Assembly: GCF_000427095.1 (NCBI RefSeq)
Contig: NC_021487.1
Span: 2,625,325-2,689,324, forward strand
Origin: Chthonomonas calidirosea T49
Lineage (GTDB): Bacteria; Armatimonadota; Chthonomonadetes; Chthonomonadales; Chthonomonadaceae
DNA: 64,000 bases
Direction: 5' to 3'
Part shown: one piece after another, positions 1 to 9,250 of the stretch
How positions within the stretch are numbered: position 1 is the first letter of the stretch
Layout of the letters: the number at the start of each line of letters is the position of its first letter
The notes under the pieces: generated by a model
Told to the model about the DNA's origin: nothing
What the model saw: only the letters and a program-made list of their open reading frames with translations
The model's database searches: none
Position numbers and translations under genes: made by a program

Positions 1-1774
1 GCAGCAGCGACTGTCCATTGACCTGACGCTCATAGATAAGAAGGTTAGAGCTGCTATAGCGGATCACCATATTACCCCGCGCATAACGGTCATGCGCATC
101 GAGGAGGGTTAGAAGAAGGTTGTCGCCTGTGCCTACAGCGTCGAATCGGCCGGCGCGCGGGAAGTCGGTATAGTCGTTAGGCTTTTGGTTATTGCCGTCG
201 TAATAGACAACGGGTCGTTCTGGCCCGGTGAGCGTGAAGGTATAGGCCTGATTACTGGCAGCTGGAGGGCCTTGATCGGCGCTTTGCACGAAGCTGACAC
301 CAAGGCTTGGCTCTAGTCCTCCGAAAGAGAAAGCGAGGCCGGTAGCGCTATCGGTGCCAAGTGTGTTGCCAAGAGTGGCACCTATGTTCCCTAAACCACT
401 GGAGTTAAACACACTATCGAGATTGTCTTTAAGCGGGAAGTCCAACAGGTTCATTCCAACCTTGCCATACTCTCGTAGCTCGTAGTTGGGGTTGACATTT
501 GGGAAGTCCTCGCCAAAAACGTAGAGATTGGGGTTAAGCCCATACAGATAGGAGAGCCAGCCCTGACCGGAGACGATGGGGCCGGGCTGGTAGTTAGAGA
601 TGGGTTGGAAGAAGGCGGGTGGAATGTAGCGAACAGCATCGAGGCGGAAGCCGTCGAAACCGAAGAAGGTTGTGAGCCACCACCCCCATCGCTTGAGGTA
701 CTGTCGCACATCTTCCGCCACCGGCTGCCTGTTAGGGTAGAGGAAGGGGTCGAGAGGTTGCCGAACGAAGGTCGGTTTACCATAGGCGTTGAAGGTGGCA
801 TAGGAGGGCAGATTAAAGGGGCCGGTTTCCGCGTCGTTGCCATCCTCTTGCGCGATATCGGCCATGCCGAGAAGGTCGAAATCGAGGGTTTGATGGGCGA
901 ACGGCGGCGTATTGTTGAAATCAACCCCGTTGTTGTTGGTATTTGAGGAGGAGAAGATATGGAAGTCCTCTGGGATCATATCGGGGTACTGGTTAATGGG
1001 GGTGGAGGCGCGATTATCGTTATGGTTGAGCACGGTGTCTTCATAGACGCTGAGGCCAAGGCGATGGGCTAGCTGGATGAGTTGAAAGAGGTCTTGTGCG
1101 GTTCCATAGTTCGTATCGAGCGAGCCGGACTGAAACCGATCGCCGAAGTCGAAACGGTCGAAGGGGTTATAGCCAACCGAAAGTCCACCTCCACCAGCTT
1201 TTTCACCGGGCGGCAGCCACAGGGCGCCATAGCCTGCGTTAACGACCTCGGGTAGGCGTTGCAAAATGATGTTATAGGGCGTATCGAACCACTCCAGGAT
1301 AGGTGAGGACAGCGGGGGCGGCATGTGGCGCACGTAGAAGCCGAAGTTTTGGAAGTTGTTGTTGTCGTAGGCCACGGAGCCGTCGGTGCCAACGGCCTTA
1401 ATATAGAATTGCACATTGGTGTTAGGTGGGAATTGAGGCAGCACAAGGAACCAGTGGGTATTACTGCTGTCGTTGTAGTCGAAGGAGAACGGGTAGGCTG
1501 TAACATGAGCGAAGTTGTCGGTTGTAACCTCCGCATAGACGCTTTGACCAAAAGCGATGGGATAGGTTTGGGTAACGACGGTAACGGTTTGTGTGGGCTC
1601 TACAAAGGCACCCTGTGTAGGAAGACCGCCTGGAACGCCGGTGAGAAAAAGTGCAGTGTTGCCGACCCACTGCACGATGGCAGCATTGGTGATGGAGAGG
1701 GCGAAGAGCAGGAGTGCCAGTGTTGTACTAAGAACGAGCAGGCCTCGCGCTTTAGGTTGTTGAGATCTAGGCAT
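1..1774 (-). CDS. Secreted GH13 alpha-amylase-family glycoside hydrolase (partial, C-terminus off the window)
   Basis: The frame is open from an ATG at 1774 to the window edge (591 codons and still open). Residues 1-31 form a signal peptide with a basic start and a long hydrophobic core. GH13 motifs occur in order: region I as EDTVLNHN, region II as GFRLDAVRY with nucleophile Asp about residue 379, region III as FGED with the acid/base Glu about 422, and region IV as LDAHD with His-Asp at 561-562. The sequence at the window edge resembles the start of the amylase C-terminal beta domain. It probably hydrolyses alpha-glucans outside the cytoplasm; substrate and exact subfamily cannot be told. 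An N-terminal domain of about 120 residues precedes the barrel. The nearest upstream gene on this strand starts about 290 bases away, so it is probably transcribed alone. Confidence 0.88.
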   Translation of the reverse strand, partial: MPRSQQPKARGLLVLSTTLALLLFALSITNAAIVQWVGNTALFLTGVPGGLPTQGAFVEPTQTVTVVTQTYPIAFGQSVYAEVTTDNFAHVTAYPFSFDYNDSSNTHWFLVLPQFPPNTNVQFYIKAVGTDGSVAYDNNNFQNFGFYVRHMPPPLSSPILEWFDTPYNIILQRLPEVVNAGYGALWLPPGEKAGGGGLSVGYNPFDRFDFGDRFQSGSLDTNYGTAQDLFQLIQLAHRLGLSVYEDTVLNHNDNRASTPINQYPDMIPEDFHIFSSSNTNNNGVDFNNTPPFAHQTLDFDLLGMADIAQEDGNDAETGPFNLPSYATFNAYGKPTFVRQPLDPFLYPNRQPVAEDVRQYLKRWGWWLTTFFGFDGFRLDAVRYIPPAFFQPISNYQPGPIVSGQGWLSYLYGLNPNLYVFGEDFPNVNPNYELREYGKVGMNLLDFPLKDNLDSVFNSSGLGNIGATLGNTLGTDSATGLAFSFGGLEPSLGVSFVQSADQGPPAASNQAYTFTLTGPERPVVYYDGNNQKPNDYTDFPRAGRFDAVGTGDNLLLTLLDAHDRYARGNMVIRYSSSNLLIYERQVNGQSLL

Positions 1775-2068
1775 CGTTGCATCTCCCAGGTGAGAATTCG
1801 TATTCACAACTCCGATTCTATTGTATCAAAGTTGTTCCCCGATGTCAATATGCAATTTTACCGGAAGTGATTGTCCTTTATGGAAAGCAGACCACTAGCC
1901 TGACAACAGATGGTGGTTGTCTTTCGGCAAAAGAGCTGTTTCGCGAGAAGAGATGGGAAGGCTCTACAGCAACTAACTTGTATTAGTATAAATAGCCTTA
2001 CAGTTTCTAGCTACAGTTAGGCTGCAGCGGCAATGGGTTGATAGCGGTGGCCTGTCGTGTAAGGTGGC
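1775..2068. other. Intergenic region upstream of the GH13 gene
   Basis: No credible gene is seen; the short open frames here have no family features. It should hold the promoter of the minus-strand GH13 gene, but I see no convincing -35/-10 pair. A weak imperfect hairpin (AGCCTTA...TTAGGCT, about 1993-2022) lies just after the acyltransferase stop codon and may end that transcript. Confidence 0.4.
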
Positions 2069-2809
2069 TTAGCTCTCGTCGGTTGCCCACTCCGATGGGT
2101 AATTAGGATATCCAGCGCGGCGTTCGGCTTCACGCTCCATACGATTAAGGGCACGTTCCAACTGGGCGGCATAAGCGAGACGGCCGTTTTCATCAAGGTT
2201 GGGTGGGACATAGATCGGGTCGCCCACAAGGAAAAAGGCGCGAGCAAACGGGAGGGGAATTAGATAGGAGTCCCAGCTACGGATGAGAATACGTCGTGAG
2301 GCAGAGATACCTACCGGCACGATAGGCGCGCCGGATTTCTCCGCCATGAGAATAACGCCAGGCTGCACCTTATGGGTGGGGCCGCGAGGCCCGTCGGGCG
2401 TAAAGGCGAGCACCTCGCCTTTTTGCACTTTACGTGCCATTTCGAGGGCACCGCGCACGCCGCCACGTCCGGTAGAGCCACGCACGGTTTGGAAGCCGAA
2501 TCTGCGAAATATTCGGTTTTGCAATTCACCATCGCGAGATAGGGAGATAAGCGCCCAATAGCCGCGGTTGCGGAGAATATTGGCTGCGATAAAGGTACGA
2601 CCGTGCCAGGTCACCAAAATAGCCCCTTTATTTGGCGAGGGAACAAGGCTCTGCATATTCTCCGTTTGCACTCGCAGGGTTTTGTAGATGGCGCGGGCGA
2701 GCAACCATATCAGCCATGATAGAACGCGGTACTTAAGTTCCCTCACCTGCTGATACCGGGACGAGCGATTCGTGGAGGTTTCTGGGCTTGGTTGCGTAAG
2801 GGTGTCCAT
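2069..2809 (-). CDS. DUF374 lysophospholipid acyltransferase family protein
   Basis: 246 residues. A short hydrophobic anchor lies around 30-42. The acyltransferase motifs are WHGRTF (catalytic-type His about 69), GSTGRGG (111-117) and TPDGPRGP (137-144), the signature of the DUF374/LPLAT group often found beside KDO and lipid A genes. It probably transfers an acyl chain to a lipid A precursor or glycerolipid at the inner membrane. It is the last gene of the envelope cluster, 20 bases after the MsbA-like exporter stop, which supports a role in lipid A late acylation. That role is inference, since DUF374 proteins are distinct from LpxL/LpxM. No LpxL-like gene is seen in the window. Confidence 0.85.
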   Translation of the reverse strand: MDTLTQPSPETSTNRSSRYQQVRELKYRVLSWLIWLLARAIYKTLRVQTENMQSLVPSPNKGAILVTWHGRTFIAANILRNRGYWALISLSRDGELQNRIFRRFGFQTVRGSTGRGGVRGALEMARKVQKGEVLAFTPDGPRGPTHKVQPGVILMAEKSGAPIVPVGISASRRILIRSWDSYLIPLPFARAFFLVGDPIYVPPNLDENGRLAYAAQLERALNRMEREAERRAGYPNYPSEWATDES

Positions 2810-2829
2810 AAGAGCCGCTTACAATATGG

Positions 2830-4656
2830 CTATTCAAAGCCTTTCAGTTGGGTTTCGTAGAGGCGCGCATAATAGCCGCCAGCGTCCATAAGCTCTTGGT
2901 GCGATCCCATCTCCACGATACAGCCGTCTTGCATAGCGAGAATGCGGTCGGCATTAATGATGGTCGAGAGGCGATGGGCGATGACGAGGGTTGTACGGCC
3001 CCGCATAAGATGTTCGAGGGCCTCTTGAACGAGGGCTTCGGAGGAGGCATCGAGCGATGAAGTGGCCTCATCGAGAATAAGAATGCGTGGATTCATAAGA
3101 ATGGCACGTGCAATGGCGATCCGCTGCTTTTCGCCGCCTGAGAGGCGAATCCCGCGGTCACCCACAATCGTATCGAGGCCATGTTCCATGCCTTCAATGA
3201 AGGAGGCATTGGCAGCACGGGCTGCCTCCATAATCTCCTCATCCGTGGCATCGCGGCGTCCGTAGGCGATATTGTCGCGCAGGGTTCCTGCAAACAGCCA
3301 TGTCTCCTGAGGAACCACCCCGATCTGTCGGCGCAACGACTGAAGCTTAACGGTGCGCACATCAATGCCATCAATCAGCACGCGGCCTGCCGTGGGATCG
3401 TAGAAGCGGGGAATGAGGTCTACAAGAGTGGATTTACCTGCACCGCTCCGTCCTACAATGGCGACCACTTCGCCGGGGCGCACCTCGAAGTCAATATTGC
3501 GCAGCACCAGCGGCGAGTCGGGGCTATAGCGGAAGGAGACGTTTTCAAACCGAATGTGGCCTTCAATAGAGGGCAGTTCAACGGCGTTGGGCAGTTCCTT
3601 CACTTCCGGCTCAACATCAAGCACTTCCTCGAAGATACGAGAGGCAGCAGCGAGCGCCTGTGAGCGCATGGAGACGAAGCTACCGAGACTGCCCACCGCG
3701 CGAGCCACATTGTCCAACAGGAACAGAAAAGCGATCAAGGCTCCGGCCGTAAGTCCCCCTGGCTCGACATAGTTGCGCACGGCATCCGGCACCGGCATCC
3801 CCGGATGGAGTCGGTTAAACTGTTCCACCATGAGATGCTGTGTATGCACCGTATGGGCCACCATATTTCCGCCCACATACATCACAAGGGCGATGCCGAA
3901 GGCTCCGATGAACTCGATGAGGGGGCGTAGTTGAGCGCTGCGGCGCACCCCGCGCATAACCGCCTTGAGCGTCTGCTGGTTCTCGGTGCGGAATCGCGAA
4001 ATTTCATGATGCTCGGCTGCAAAGGTTTTGACCACTCTTACTCCGGCGACCGTCTCCTCAATGATGTTGGTGACTTCGGCCAACATGCTCTGCACGGTAT
4101 GCGAGATTTTACGGATGCGTTTGCCGATGCGTGAGATGGTGAGGGCCATAAAGGGGAGAAAAAAGATGGCGATGAGGCTAAGCCGCCAGTTCATATAGAA
4201 GAGAAGCGCCAGGCTCACCAGAATGGTGAGTGGATCGGAGATCATTTGACGCAAGCTCATGGCCGCGTTCTGGATGGCCTGCACATCGTTGGTGAGCACC
4301 GACATAATAGCTCCGGTGCGGCGACGATTGAAAAACGAAAGGGATAGGGTATGGAGATGGGCAAATATCTCCTCTCTTAAGCGAGAGACCACGCTATTGG
4401 CCGTAAGCGAGAGAAAGTAGTTTTGTCCAAAAGAGAAAATGCCCTTGATAATGAAAACCACGACGACGGCAGCGCACATGAAATTGAGGTGCCCTACACG
4501 TCCATCGAGCATCGAGTCGACCACGCTTTTGATGAACTTAGCCAGGCTTGCATCAATAGCGGAGGTAAGGGCAGCGCAAAAGAGGCCGACGGCCAAAACC
4601 CAGCGATGAGGCTTTAGATAGGCAAGAAGACGACGTTGTGTATCTTCTTTACGCAT
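2830..4656 (-). CDS. msbA: MsbA-like lipid A export ABC transporter (permease-ATPase fusion)
   Basis: 608 residues, a half transporter with six membrane helices (about 15-330) followed by a nucleotide-binding domain. Walker A is GRSGAGKST (402-410), the ABC signature is LSGGE (505-509), Walker B is ILILDE (525-530) with the D-loop next to it, and the H-loop is IAHRLS. Such proteins flip core-lipid A across the inner membrane using ATP. The start overlaps the end of lpxB by 8 bases, so it is translationally coupled to lipid A synthesis, which is the best reason to call it MsbA rather than a generic exporter. Unusual: about 30 extra residues (about 268-302, with a PGMPVP stretch) between the last two helices, predicted on the periplasmic side. 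Confidence 0.87.
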   Translation of the reverse strand: MRKEDTQRRLLAYLKPHRWVLAVGLFCAALTSAIDASLAKFIKSVVDSMLDGRVGHLNFMCAAVVVVFIIKGIFSFGQNYFLSLTANSVVSRLREEIFAHLHTLSLSFFNRRRTGAIMSVLTNDVQAIQNAAMSLRQMISDPLTILVSLALLFYMNWRLSLIAIFFLPFMALTISRIGKRIRKISHTVQSMLAEVTNIIEETVAGVRVVKTFAAEHHEISRFRTENQQTLKAVMRGVRRSAQLRPLIEFIGAFGIALVMYVGGNMVAHTVHTQHLMVEQFNRLHPGMPVPDAVRNYVEPGGLTAGALIAFLFLLDNVARAVGSLGSFVSMRSQALAAASRIFEEVLDVEPEVKELPNAVELPSIEGHIRFENVSFRYSPDSPLVLRNIDFEVRPGEVVAIVGRSGAGKSTLVDLIPRFYDPTAGRVLIDGIDVRTVKLQSLRRQIGVVPQETWLFAGTLRDNIAYGRRDATDEEIMEAARAANASFIEGMEHGLDTIVGDRGIRLSGGEKQRIAIARAILMNPRILILDEATSSLDASSEALVQEALEHLMRGRTTLVIAHRLSTIINADRILAMQDGCIVEMGSHQELMDAGGYYARLYETQLKGFE

Positions 4657-6028
4657 GGAAGCCTATCTCCGTATCCTCACTTGGGAGAGCGTCGTTTATG
4701 TTGCAAGCGAGAGCTAGGGCAATGCGCGCCGTTCTGGCGCTCGCTCCAGGTTCACCTAAAAGATTTCGTACATCCAAAAGGGCTTGTCGCATCTGCTTTC
4801 GTGCACAAAGATCGGTAAGTAGGTTCACAGCTCGCTCCGCAATCGTTTGAGGCGTTGCCTGTTGCTGTATCAGCTCGGGCACGATGGAACGATCGGCCAG
4901 AATATTCGGCAGGGCAATGTATTTTATTTCCTGCACCTTTTTATCCATACGTCGCAAGCGGTACTCTAGCTCCATCCACTTCGAAACCCTGTAGAGCACT
5001 ATCATAGGTGTTTGCAGAACGGCGGCCTCTAGGGTGGCCGTACCAGAGCAGACCAGCAGCAGATCGGCGTGCGCCATGAGGTCATAGGTAGACCCTTGGG
5101 TTAGTACGAGAGGAGGGGAGGCGGGCATGGCCACTTGGGGGCGCCACTCTTTTTGGGAGAGTTTCGGTGAGCCGATCAGAGCCCCGCCCTGAGTTGCGAG
5201 TGCCGGTTGGGGCAGCGCGTTTGGCAAACTTTTCGAGCGATGGGCCCGTTCTTGAACGTTATCGGGTCTTCGTTCTGCAGTGTAATGATGGGCTATAGGG
5301 TGCTTTCGGATAAGGTTTTGGACATACTCCAATGAGAGAGTGGGAGCTACGGCCACGGCGAATTGCGCTTTTGGCACCTCTCGAGCGATAAGAGGGATTG
5401 CTTCGAGAAGGGTTGGCAAAAGGTTATTCACCTCATGCAGACGGCTACCTGGTAGTAGACCGATAAGGGGGGCGTGAGGGTCGAGACCGAGGGATTTGGC
5501 GAATGCGTCACGTGTCGTACTGGGGGACACGCGGTCGAGCAGGGGATGGCCTACATAGAAGACGCGGGCTTTTCCCTGGCGATAGCGTTCTTGCCCCCAG
5601 GGAAAGGGCAGGGCGATGCCGTGTACAAGATGGGCTATGTCTTCGCGTAGGGCTGTGGCGCGTCGCCAGCATCCGGGAGGGATATAGTAGAGGGTTTTAA
5701 GGCCGATCTGCTGACAGTAACGCGCCATGCGAACATTGAAGGCGCCGAAGTCAATGAAGACGACGATTTCGGGGCGGCGATGGGCAAGCGTTTTGCGAAG
5801 CTTGGGCGCGATCTTAAGCGCTAGCAGGGGAATTTTGGGCAGTGAAGCCACTATACCAATAGCGCTCCACGAGGCGCTATCGGCCAAAAGCTCTACGCCA
5901 GCCTCGGCCATGGTGCGAGAGCCAAGCCCCCAAAGTTTTACTTCAGGGTCTAGCTCTCGAAGAGCCCGTGCCAGACTTGCGCCGGCCAAATCACCGGATG
6001 GCTCTCCGGTTAAGATGGCGATCTCCAT
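4649..6028 (-). CDS. lpxB: Lipid-A-disaccharide synthase
   Basis: 459 residues. LpxB (GT19) condenses UDP-2,3-diacylglucosamine with lipid X to make the lipid A disaccharide at the inner membrane face. The N-terminus has the family motif TGEPSGDLAG (7-16), followed by PPGCWR (117-122), LLPGSR (191-196) and SGTATLEA (328-335). Members are usually about 380-390 residues; the excess sits in a hydrophilic Pro/Gln-rich insertion around 248-305, before the SGTATLEA site. It starts 35 bases after lpxA and its end overlaps the msbA-like gene by 8 bases. Start is the ATG at 6028. Confidence 0.95.
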   Translation of the reverse strand: MEIAILTGEPSGDLAGASLARALRELDPEVKLWGLGSRTMAEAGVELLADSASWSAIGIVASLPKIPLLALKIAPKLRKTLAHRRPEIVVFIDFGAFNVRMARYCQQIGLKTLYYIPPGCWRRATALREDIAHLVHGIALPFPWGQERYRQGKARVFYVGHPLLDRVSPSTTRDAFAKSLGLDPHAPLIGLLPGSRLHEVNNLLPTLLEAIPLIAREVPKAQFAVAVAPTLSLEYVQNLIRKHPIAHHYTAERRPDNVQERAHRSKSLPNALPQPALATQGGALIGSPKLSQKEWRPQVAMPASPPLVLTQGSTYDLMAHADLLLVCSGTATLEAAVLQTPMIVLYRVSKWMELEYRLRRMDKKVQEIKYIALPNILADRSIVPELIQQQATPQTIAERAVNLLTDLCARKQMRQALLDVRNLLGEPGASARTARIALALACNINDALPSEDTEIGFHA

Positions 6029-6063
6029 AGAGTGCAGTTCCTGCTAGATCAAAGCCACTTAGG

Positions 6064-6864
6064 TTAAAGCGGAGGAGGGTTATTGGCCCGTCCGTTAAAC
6101 CCTTCGCGTGTTCTTTGGATGAAAGCGATAAGGTGATTGAGTTCGGGGCTGGGGTCAATCTCCTCTTCGATCGCTTCCAGCGCTTGGGAGACGTTGAGGT
6201 TAGAGCGATACAGCAGTTTATAGGCCTGCCGCAGGTCACTACGAATCTTTGCGGGCACGTTGGCGCGTCGTAGTCCGCGAATGTTGATGTCGTAGACGCG
6301 CGCCGGCCGCCCTGTGGCCAGCATGTAGGGGGGGATATCTTGGGTAACGCCTGACATGCCGCCGATCATCACCAGGGTTCCAATGGTACAGTTTTGATGG
6401 ACGCCGCAGATGCCACCGAAGTTGGCGTAGTCCTCCACGGTGACGTGGCCGCTAATGCCCACATAGGATGAGATAGTAACGTGGTTACCAATGATACAGT
6501 TATGGCCTATGTGAGCATAGGCCATGATCATGTTGTTATTGCCGATGCGAGTGTACTCACCTTCTCCGGTGGCGCGGTGGATGGTGACGTACTCTCGCAC
6601 GATGTTGTTGTCGCCGATTTCGAGATAGCTTACCTCCCCTTTAAACTTGTAGTCTTGTGGAGGACCACCCAACATAGCACCGCTATAGATCTGACAGTTT
6701 CGACCGATGCGTGTGTTTTCAAATATCTGCACGTGGCCATGCAGCACCGTCCCGGCACCGATAAAGCAGTTCTTACCGATGATGCAGTAAGGCCCGATCT
6801 CTACATCGGGCTCTATTTCGGCCCGGGGGTCAATGATGGCTGTAGGATGCCACCGTTTAGACAC
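6064..6864 (-). CDS. lpxA: UDP-N-acetylglucosamine O-acyltransferase
   Basis: First step of lipid A synthesis: 3-O-acylation of UDP-GlcNAc from acyl-ACP in the cytoplasm. The protein is a left-handed beta-helix of hexapeptide repeats (AEIEPDVEIGPYCIIG and so on), with the catalytic His in the AYAHIGHNCIIG segment and a C-terminal helical bundle. I place the start at a GTG (6864), giving 266 residues, close to the 262 of E. coli. An AGGAG lies about 9 bases ahead and the protein then begins with the family-typical SKRWHPTAIIDP. A longer frame open to 6960 would add residues with no family match. The start overlaps the fabZ stop by 8 bases. Confidence 0.95.
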   Translation of the reverse strand: MSKRWHPTAIIDPRAEIEPDVEIGPYCIIGKNCFIGAGTVLHGHVQIFENTRIGRNCQIYSGAMLGGPPQDYKFKGEVSYLEIGDNNIVREYVTIHRATGEGEYTRIGNNNMIMAYAHIGHNCIIGNHVTISSYVGISGHVTVEDYANFGGICGVHQNCTIGTLVMIGGMSGVTQDIPPYMLATGRPARVYDINIRGLRRANVPAKIRSDLRQAYKLLYRSNLNVSQALEAIEEEIDPSPELNHLIAFIQRTREGFNGRANNPPPL

Positions 6865-7339
6865 TGTTGTTATCTCCTGCCTCCACTGTGACCGGGGTGG
6901 ATCTGTTTTCCACGAGCTTAAAGAGCATTTCGCAGCTAGCCACTTCCTGCCCGTCCACACGAGCGATCATCTGCACTTTGCCCGCATCCCCATGTACTCT
7001 TAATAACGTTGCTTCAATAATCAACGTATCACCCGGAACGACGGGGCGCCGAAGTCGGCAGCGGTCTATACCACCAAGGTAGGGCAACTTATGACGGTGT
7101 TCTGGAGCAAGCAGCATAATGAGACAGGCCACTTGCGCCATCGATTCGAGGATAAGAACCCCAGGCATCACCGCCTTTTCGGGGAAGTGCCCGTTAAAGA
7201 AGGACTCGTTGATCGTGACGTTTTTTAACCCCACGACCCGTTCGCCGGGTTGCCACTCGATGATTTTGTCCACCAGAAGCATAGGGTATCTGTGCGGGAG
7301 CAACTGACGTATCGCTTCTATGTCCAGCACATGATTCAT
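6857..7339 (-). CDS. fabZ: 3-hydroxyacyl-[acyl-carrier-protein] dehydratase FabZ
   Basis: 160 residues, single hotdog domain. It dehydrates beta-hydroxyacyl-ACP in fatty acid elongation. It has the catalytic segment NGHFPEKAVMPG with His about 51 and Glu about 65 (LILESMAQ). FabZ competes with LpxA for 3-hydroxyacyl-ACP, so its position between lpxC and lpxA balances phospholipid and lipid A synthesis. It overlaps lpxC by 4 bases (ATGA) and lpxA by 8. Slightly longer than typical (about 145) because of a short C-terminal tail. Confidence 0.95.
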   Translation of the reverse strand: MNHVLDIEAIRQLLPHRYPMLLVDKIIEWQPGERVVGLKNVTINESFFNGHFPEKAVMPGVLILESMAQVACLIMLLAPEHRHKLPYLGGIDRCRLRRPVVPGDTLIIEATLLRVHGDAGKVQMIARVDGQEVASCEMLFKLVENRSTPVTVEAGDNNSV

Positions 7340-8202
7340 GCAGTTATATCTCCTTTGTGAGGCGCTTGAATGGTTCGATAGATCGCCTGCGCCAATTTTG
7401 TGTTGATGGTATGCCCTGGACGGTACACCTCTACATGCGCGTTGAAGCAGGCGCCAACCAGGGCGAGATCACCAATAAGATCGAGCAGTTTATGAGCGAC
7501 CCACTCATACTCTACCCGCAAGGGGGAGGAGAAGCAATGGGGTGGGTCAATGAGAAGGGCGTTTTCAAGGGTCCCTCCACGAGCAAGCCCTGCTGCCAAC
7601 AGCGCCTCGACCTCTTTGCGAAGGGCAAACGTGCGAGCTGGGGCGATGCGATCTTTATAGAGCGCGATACTCTGTGAACCCAACTGTAGCTCGGCGCTAG
7701 CTGTACCCTCCGGCCAATCCTCCGAAACGAACTTCACGCATAGGTGGAGAACTGGGGCCGGAGTGCACTCTGCCACGCTTTTCCCCATGGCCACGGACAA
7801 CGGCTCCTGGAGATAAAAGATCGGTACCGGCTCTTCTTGCGAGATAATTCCGGCCTCCATAATTGCCTCGACCCAAGGCCATGCGCTACCATCTAGGATG
7901 GGCAGCTCAGGGCCTTCCACCTCAATGAGGACGTTGTCCACTTCTAAGGCAAACAGGGCAGAGAGCAGATGCTCCACGGTGCTGATACGAATTTGGGCGT
8001 TGCCGAGCGTGGTACAGCGTTGGGTCTCCACTACATACTCAGCCGTTGCGGGAACGGTCTGCCCCTTTATCCAAAAGATACGGCCGAAGTTTGTAGGAGC
8101 CGGCCGTAGATGTACGGTGGCAGAGGCACCGGTGTGGATGCCTGTTCCACGCACAGAGATAGCGCTGGCTAAGGTATGTTGGGAGCGAGAATTAACTGTC
8201 AT
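7336..8202 (-). CDS. lpxC: UDP-3-O-acyl-N-acetylglucosamine deacetylase
   Basis: 288 residues. This zinc amidase is the committed step of lipid A synthesis. The zinc ligands are all visible: His78 in TVEHLL, then His237 and Asp241 in HKLLDLIGD. The general catalytic His264 lies in the RPGHTIN segment. Both LpxC subdomains are present with no fabZ fusion, unlike Bacteroidetes. It overlaps the end of lpxD by 11 bases and fabZ by 4. Numbering matches E. coli LpxC almost residue for residue. Confidence 0.96.
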   Translation of the reverse strand: MTVNSRSQHTLASAISVRGTGIHTGASATVHLRPAPTNFGRIFWIKGQTVPATAEYVVETQRCTTLGNAQIRISTVEHLLSALFALEVDNVLIEVEGPELPILDGSAWPWVEAIMEAGIISQEEPVPIFYLQEPLSVAMGKSVAECTPAPVLHLCVKFVSEDWPEGTASAELQLGSQSIALYKDRIAPARTFALRKEVEALLAAGLARGGTLENALLIDPPHCFSSPLRVEYEWVAHKLLDLIGDLALVGACFNAHVEVYRPGHTINTKLAQAIYRTIQAPHKGDITA

Positions 8203-9250
8203 TCAGTTTCGCTTCTAGCTCGGAGATCTTTTGTTCTAGGCTGCGGAGGCGCTTTAGGGTGTTGGGCAGTTCGGAGATGGCGGCGTACTCGCGCATCTTT
8301 GTCCAGTGAGAGCGCGCCGGGTAGCCCGACACGGTCTCTCCCTCAGCCACATCTCCGATGACACCGGCCTGTGCGCCCACTCGCGCTTTAGAGCCGATGG
8401 TAAGGTGATCGGCAATACCTGCTTGCCCTGCAAGAATAACGCCATCGCCTATCTTCACGCTACCGGCAATGCCCACTTGCGCCACAATAAGGCAGGAACG
8501 CCCTATCTGAACATTATGCCCTATATGCACAAGATTGTCAATTTTTGTGCCATCCCCAACACGTGTGGCCGTTGTTCGCGCTCGATCGATGCAGGTGTTC
8601 GCGCCGATCTCCACGTCGTTGCCTATCTCCACGATGCCGAGATGGGGCATCTTACGGAGGCCTGTTGGTGTGGGCACATAACCAAAGCCGTCCGAGCCAA
8701 GAACACAACCTGCATGCAGAATGCAGCGATGCCCTATTTTAACGTTGGGATAGAGCACCACATTGGGATAGATAAGACAGTCATCTCCGACGAAGCAGTC
8801 GGCCCCAATATGAACTCCTGCCCCGATACGTACTCTTTCGCCAATGCGGGTTCGCGGCCCGATCGTTGTATAGGGGCCGATGGAGACCTCTTTCCCGAGA
8901 ACCACTTCTTCACCTAGAATGGCGGTGGGATGGATACCGGTTTCGAATGGTGGGGGGGTGGCAAAGGACTCGAGAATTTTGAGGAACCCAAGCCGTGGGT
9001 TTTCGACTAGAATGAGGGGTTTCGTATCGTCTATCTGCGCCGCTAAAGCGGGCGTGGTGAGAACGGCTGTGGCCGGAGAACGAAGGGCCTTGCGAAGAAA
9101 GGTGGCATTTTCGGCGAAAACCAGGTCTCCGGGTTCGGCATCTTCAATATCGGCAACGCCGGTAATGAAAGTATCCTCTGGGGCATTTTGCAGGGAGCCG
9201 TTCAGTAGCTTGGCAATTTGTTGCAGTGAAAGCGACAAAACACAGCTCAT
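8192..9250 (-). CDS. lpxD: UDP-3-O-acylglucosamine N-acyltransferase
   Basis: 352 residues. It adds the second acyl chain from acyl-ACP to UDP-3-acylglucosamine. An N-terminal uridine-binding domain (1-100) is followed by a long left-handed beta-helix of hexapeptide repeats. The catalytic His lies in the HIGHNVQIG segment, and a C-terminal helix (about 325-352) is suited to trimer contacts. The start overlaps the stop of the preceding lipoprotein gene by 4 bases (ATGA) and the end overlaps lpxC by 11. Confidence 0.95.
   Translation of the reverse strand: MSCVLSLSLQQIAKLLNGSLQNAPEDTFITGVADIEDAEPGDLVFAENATFLRKALRSPATAVLTTPALAAQIDDTKPLILVENPRLGFLKILESFATPPPFETGIHPTAILGEEVVLGKEVSIGPYTTIGPRTRIGERVRIGAGVHIGADCFVGDDCLIYPNVVLYPNVKIGHRCILHAGCVLGSDGFGYVPTPTGLRKMPHLGIVEIGNDVEIGANTCIDRARTTATRVGDGTKIDNLVHIGHNVQIGRSCLIVAQVGIAGSVKIGDGVILAGQAGIADHLTIGSKARVGAQAGVIGDVAEGETVSGYPARSHWTKMREYAAISELPNTLKRLRSLEQKISELEAKLNDS

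Noticed and set aside
605-946. 113-codon plus-strand frame opposite the GH13 gene
   Set aside because: GH13 motifs on the minus strand cover the whole region, so this is a mirror frame. Other long mirror frames opposite TamB, guaB and the A2M gene were set aside for the same reason.
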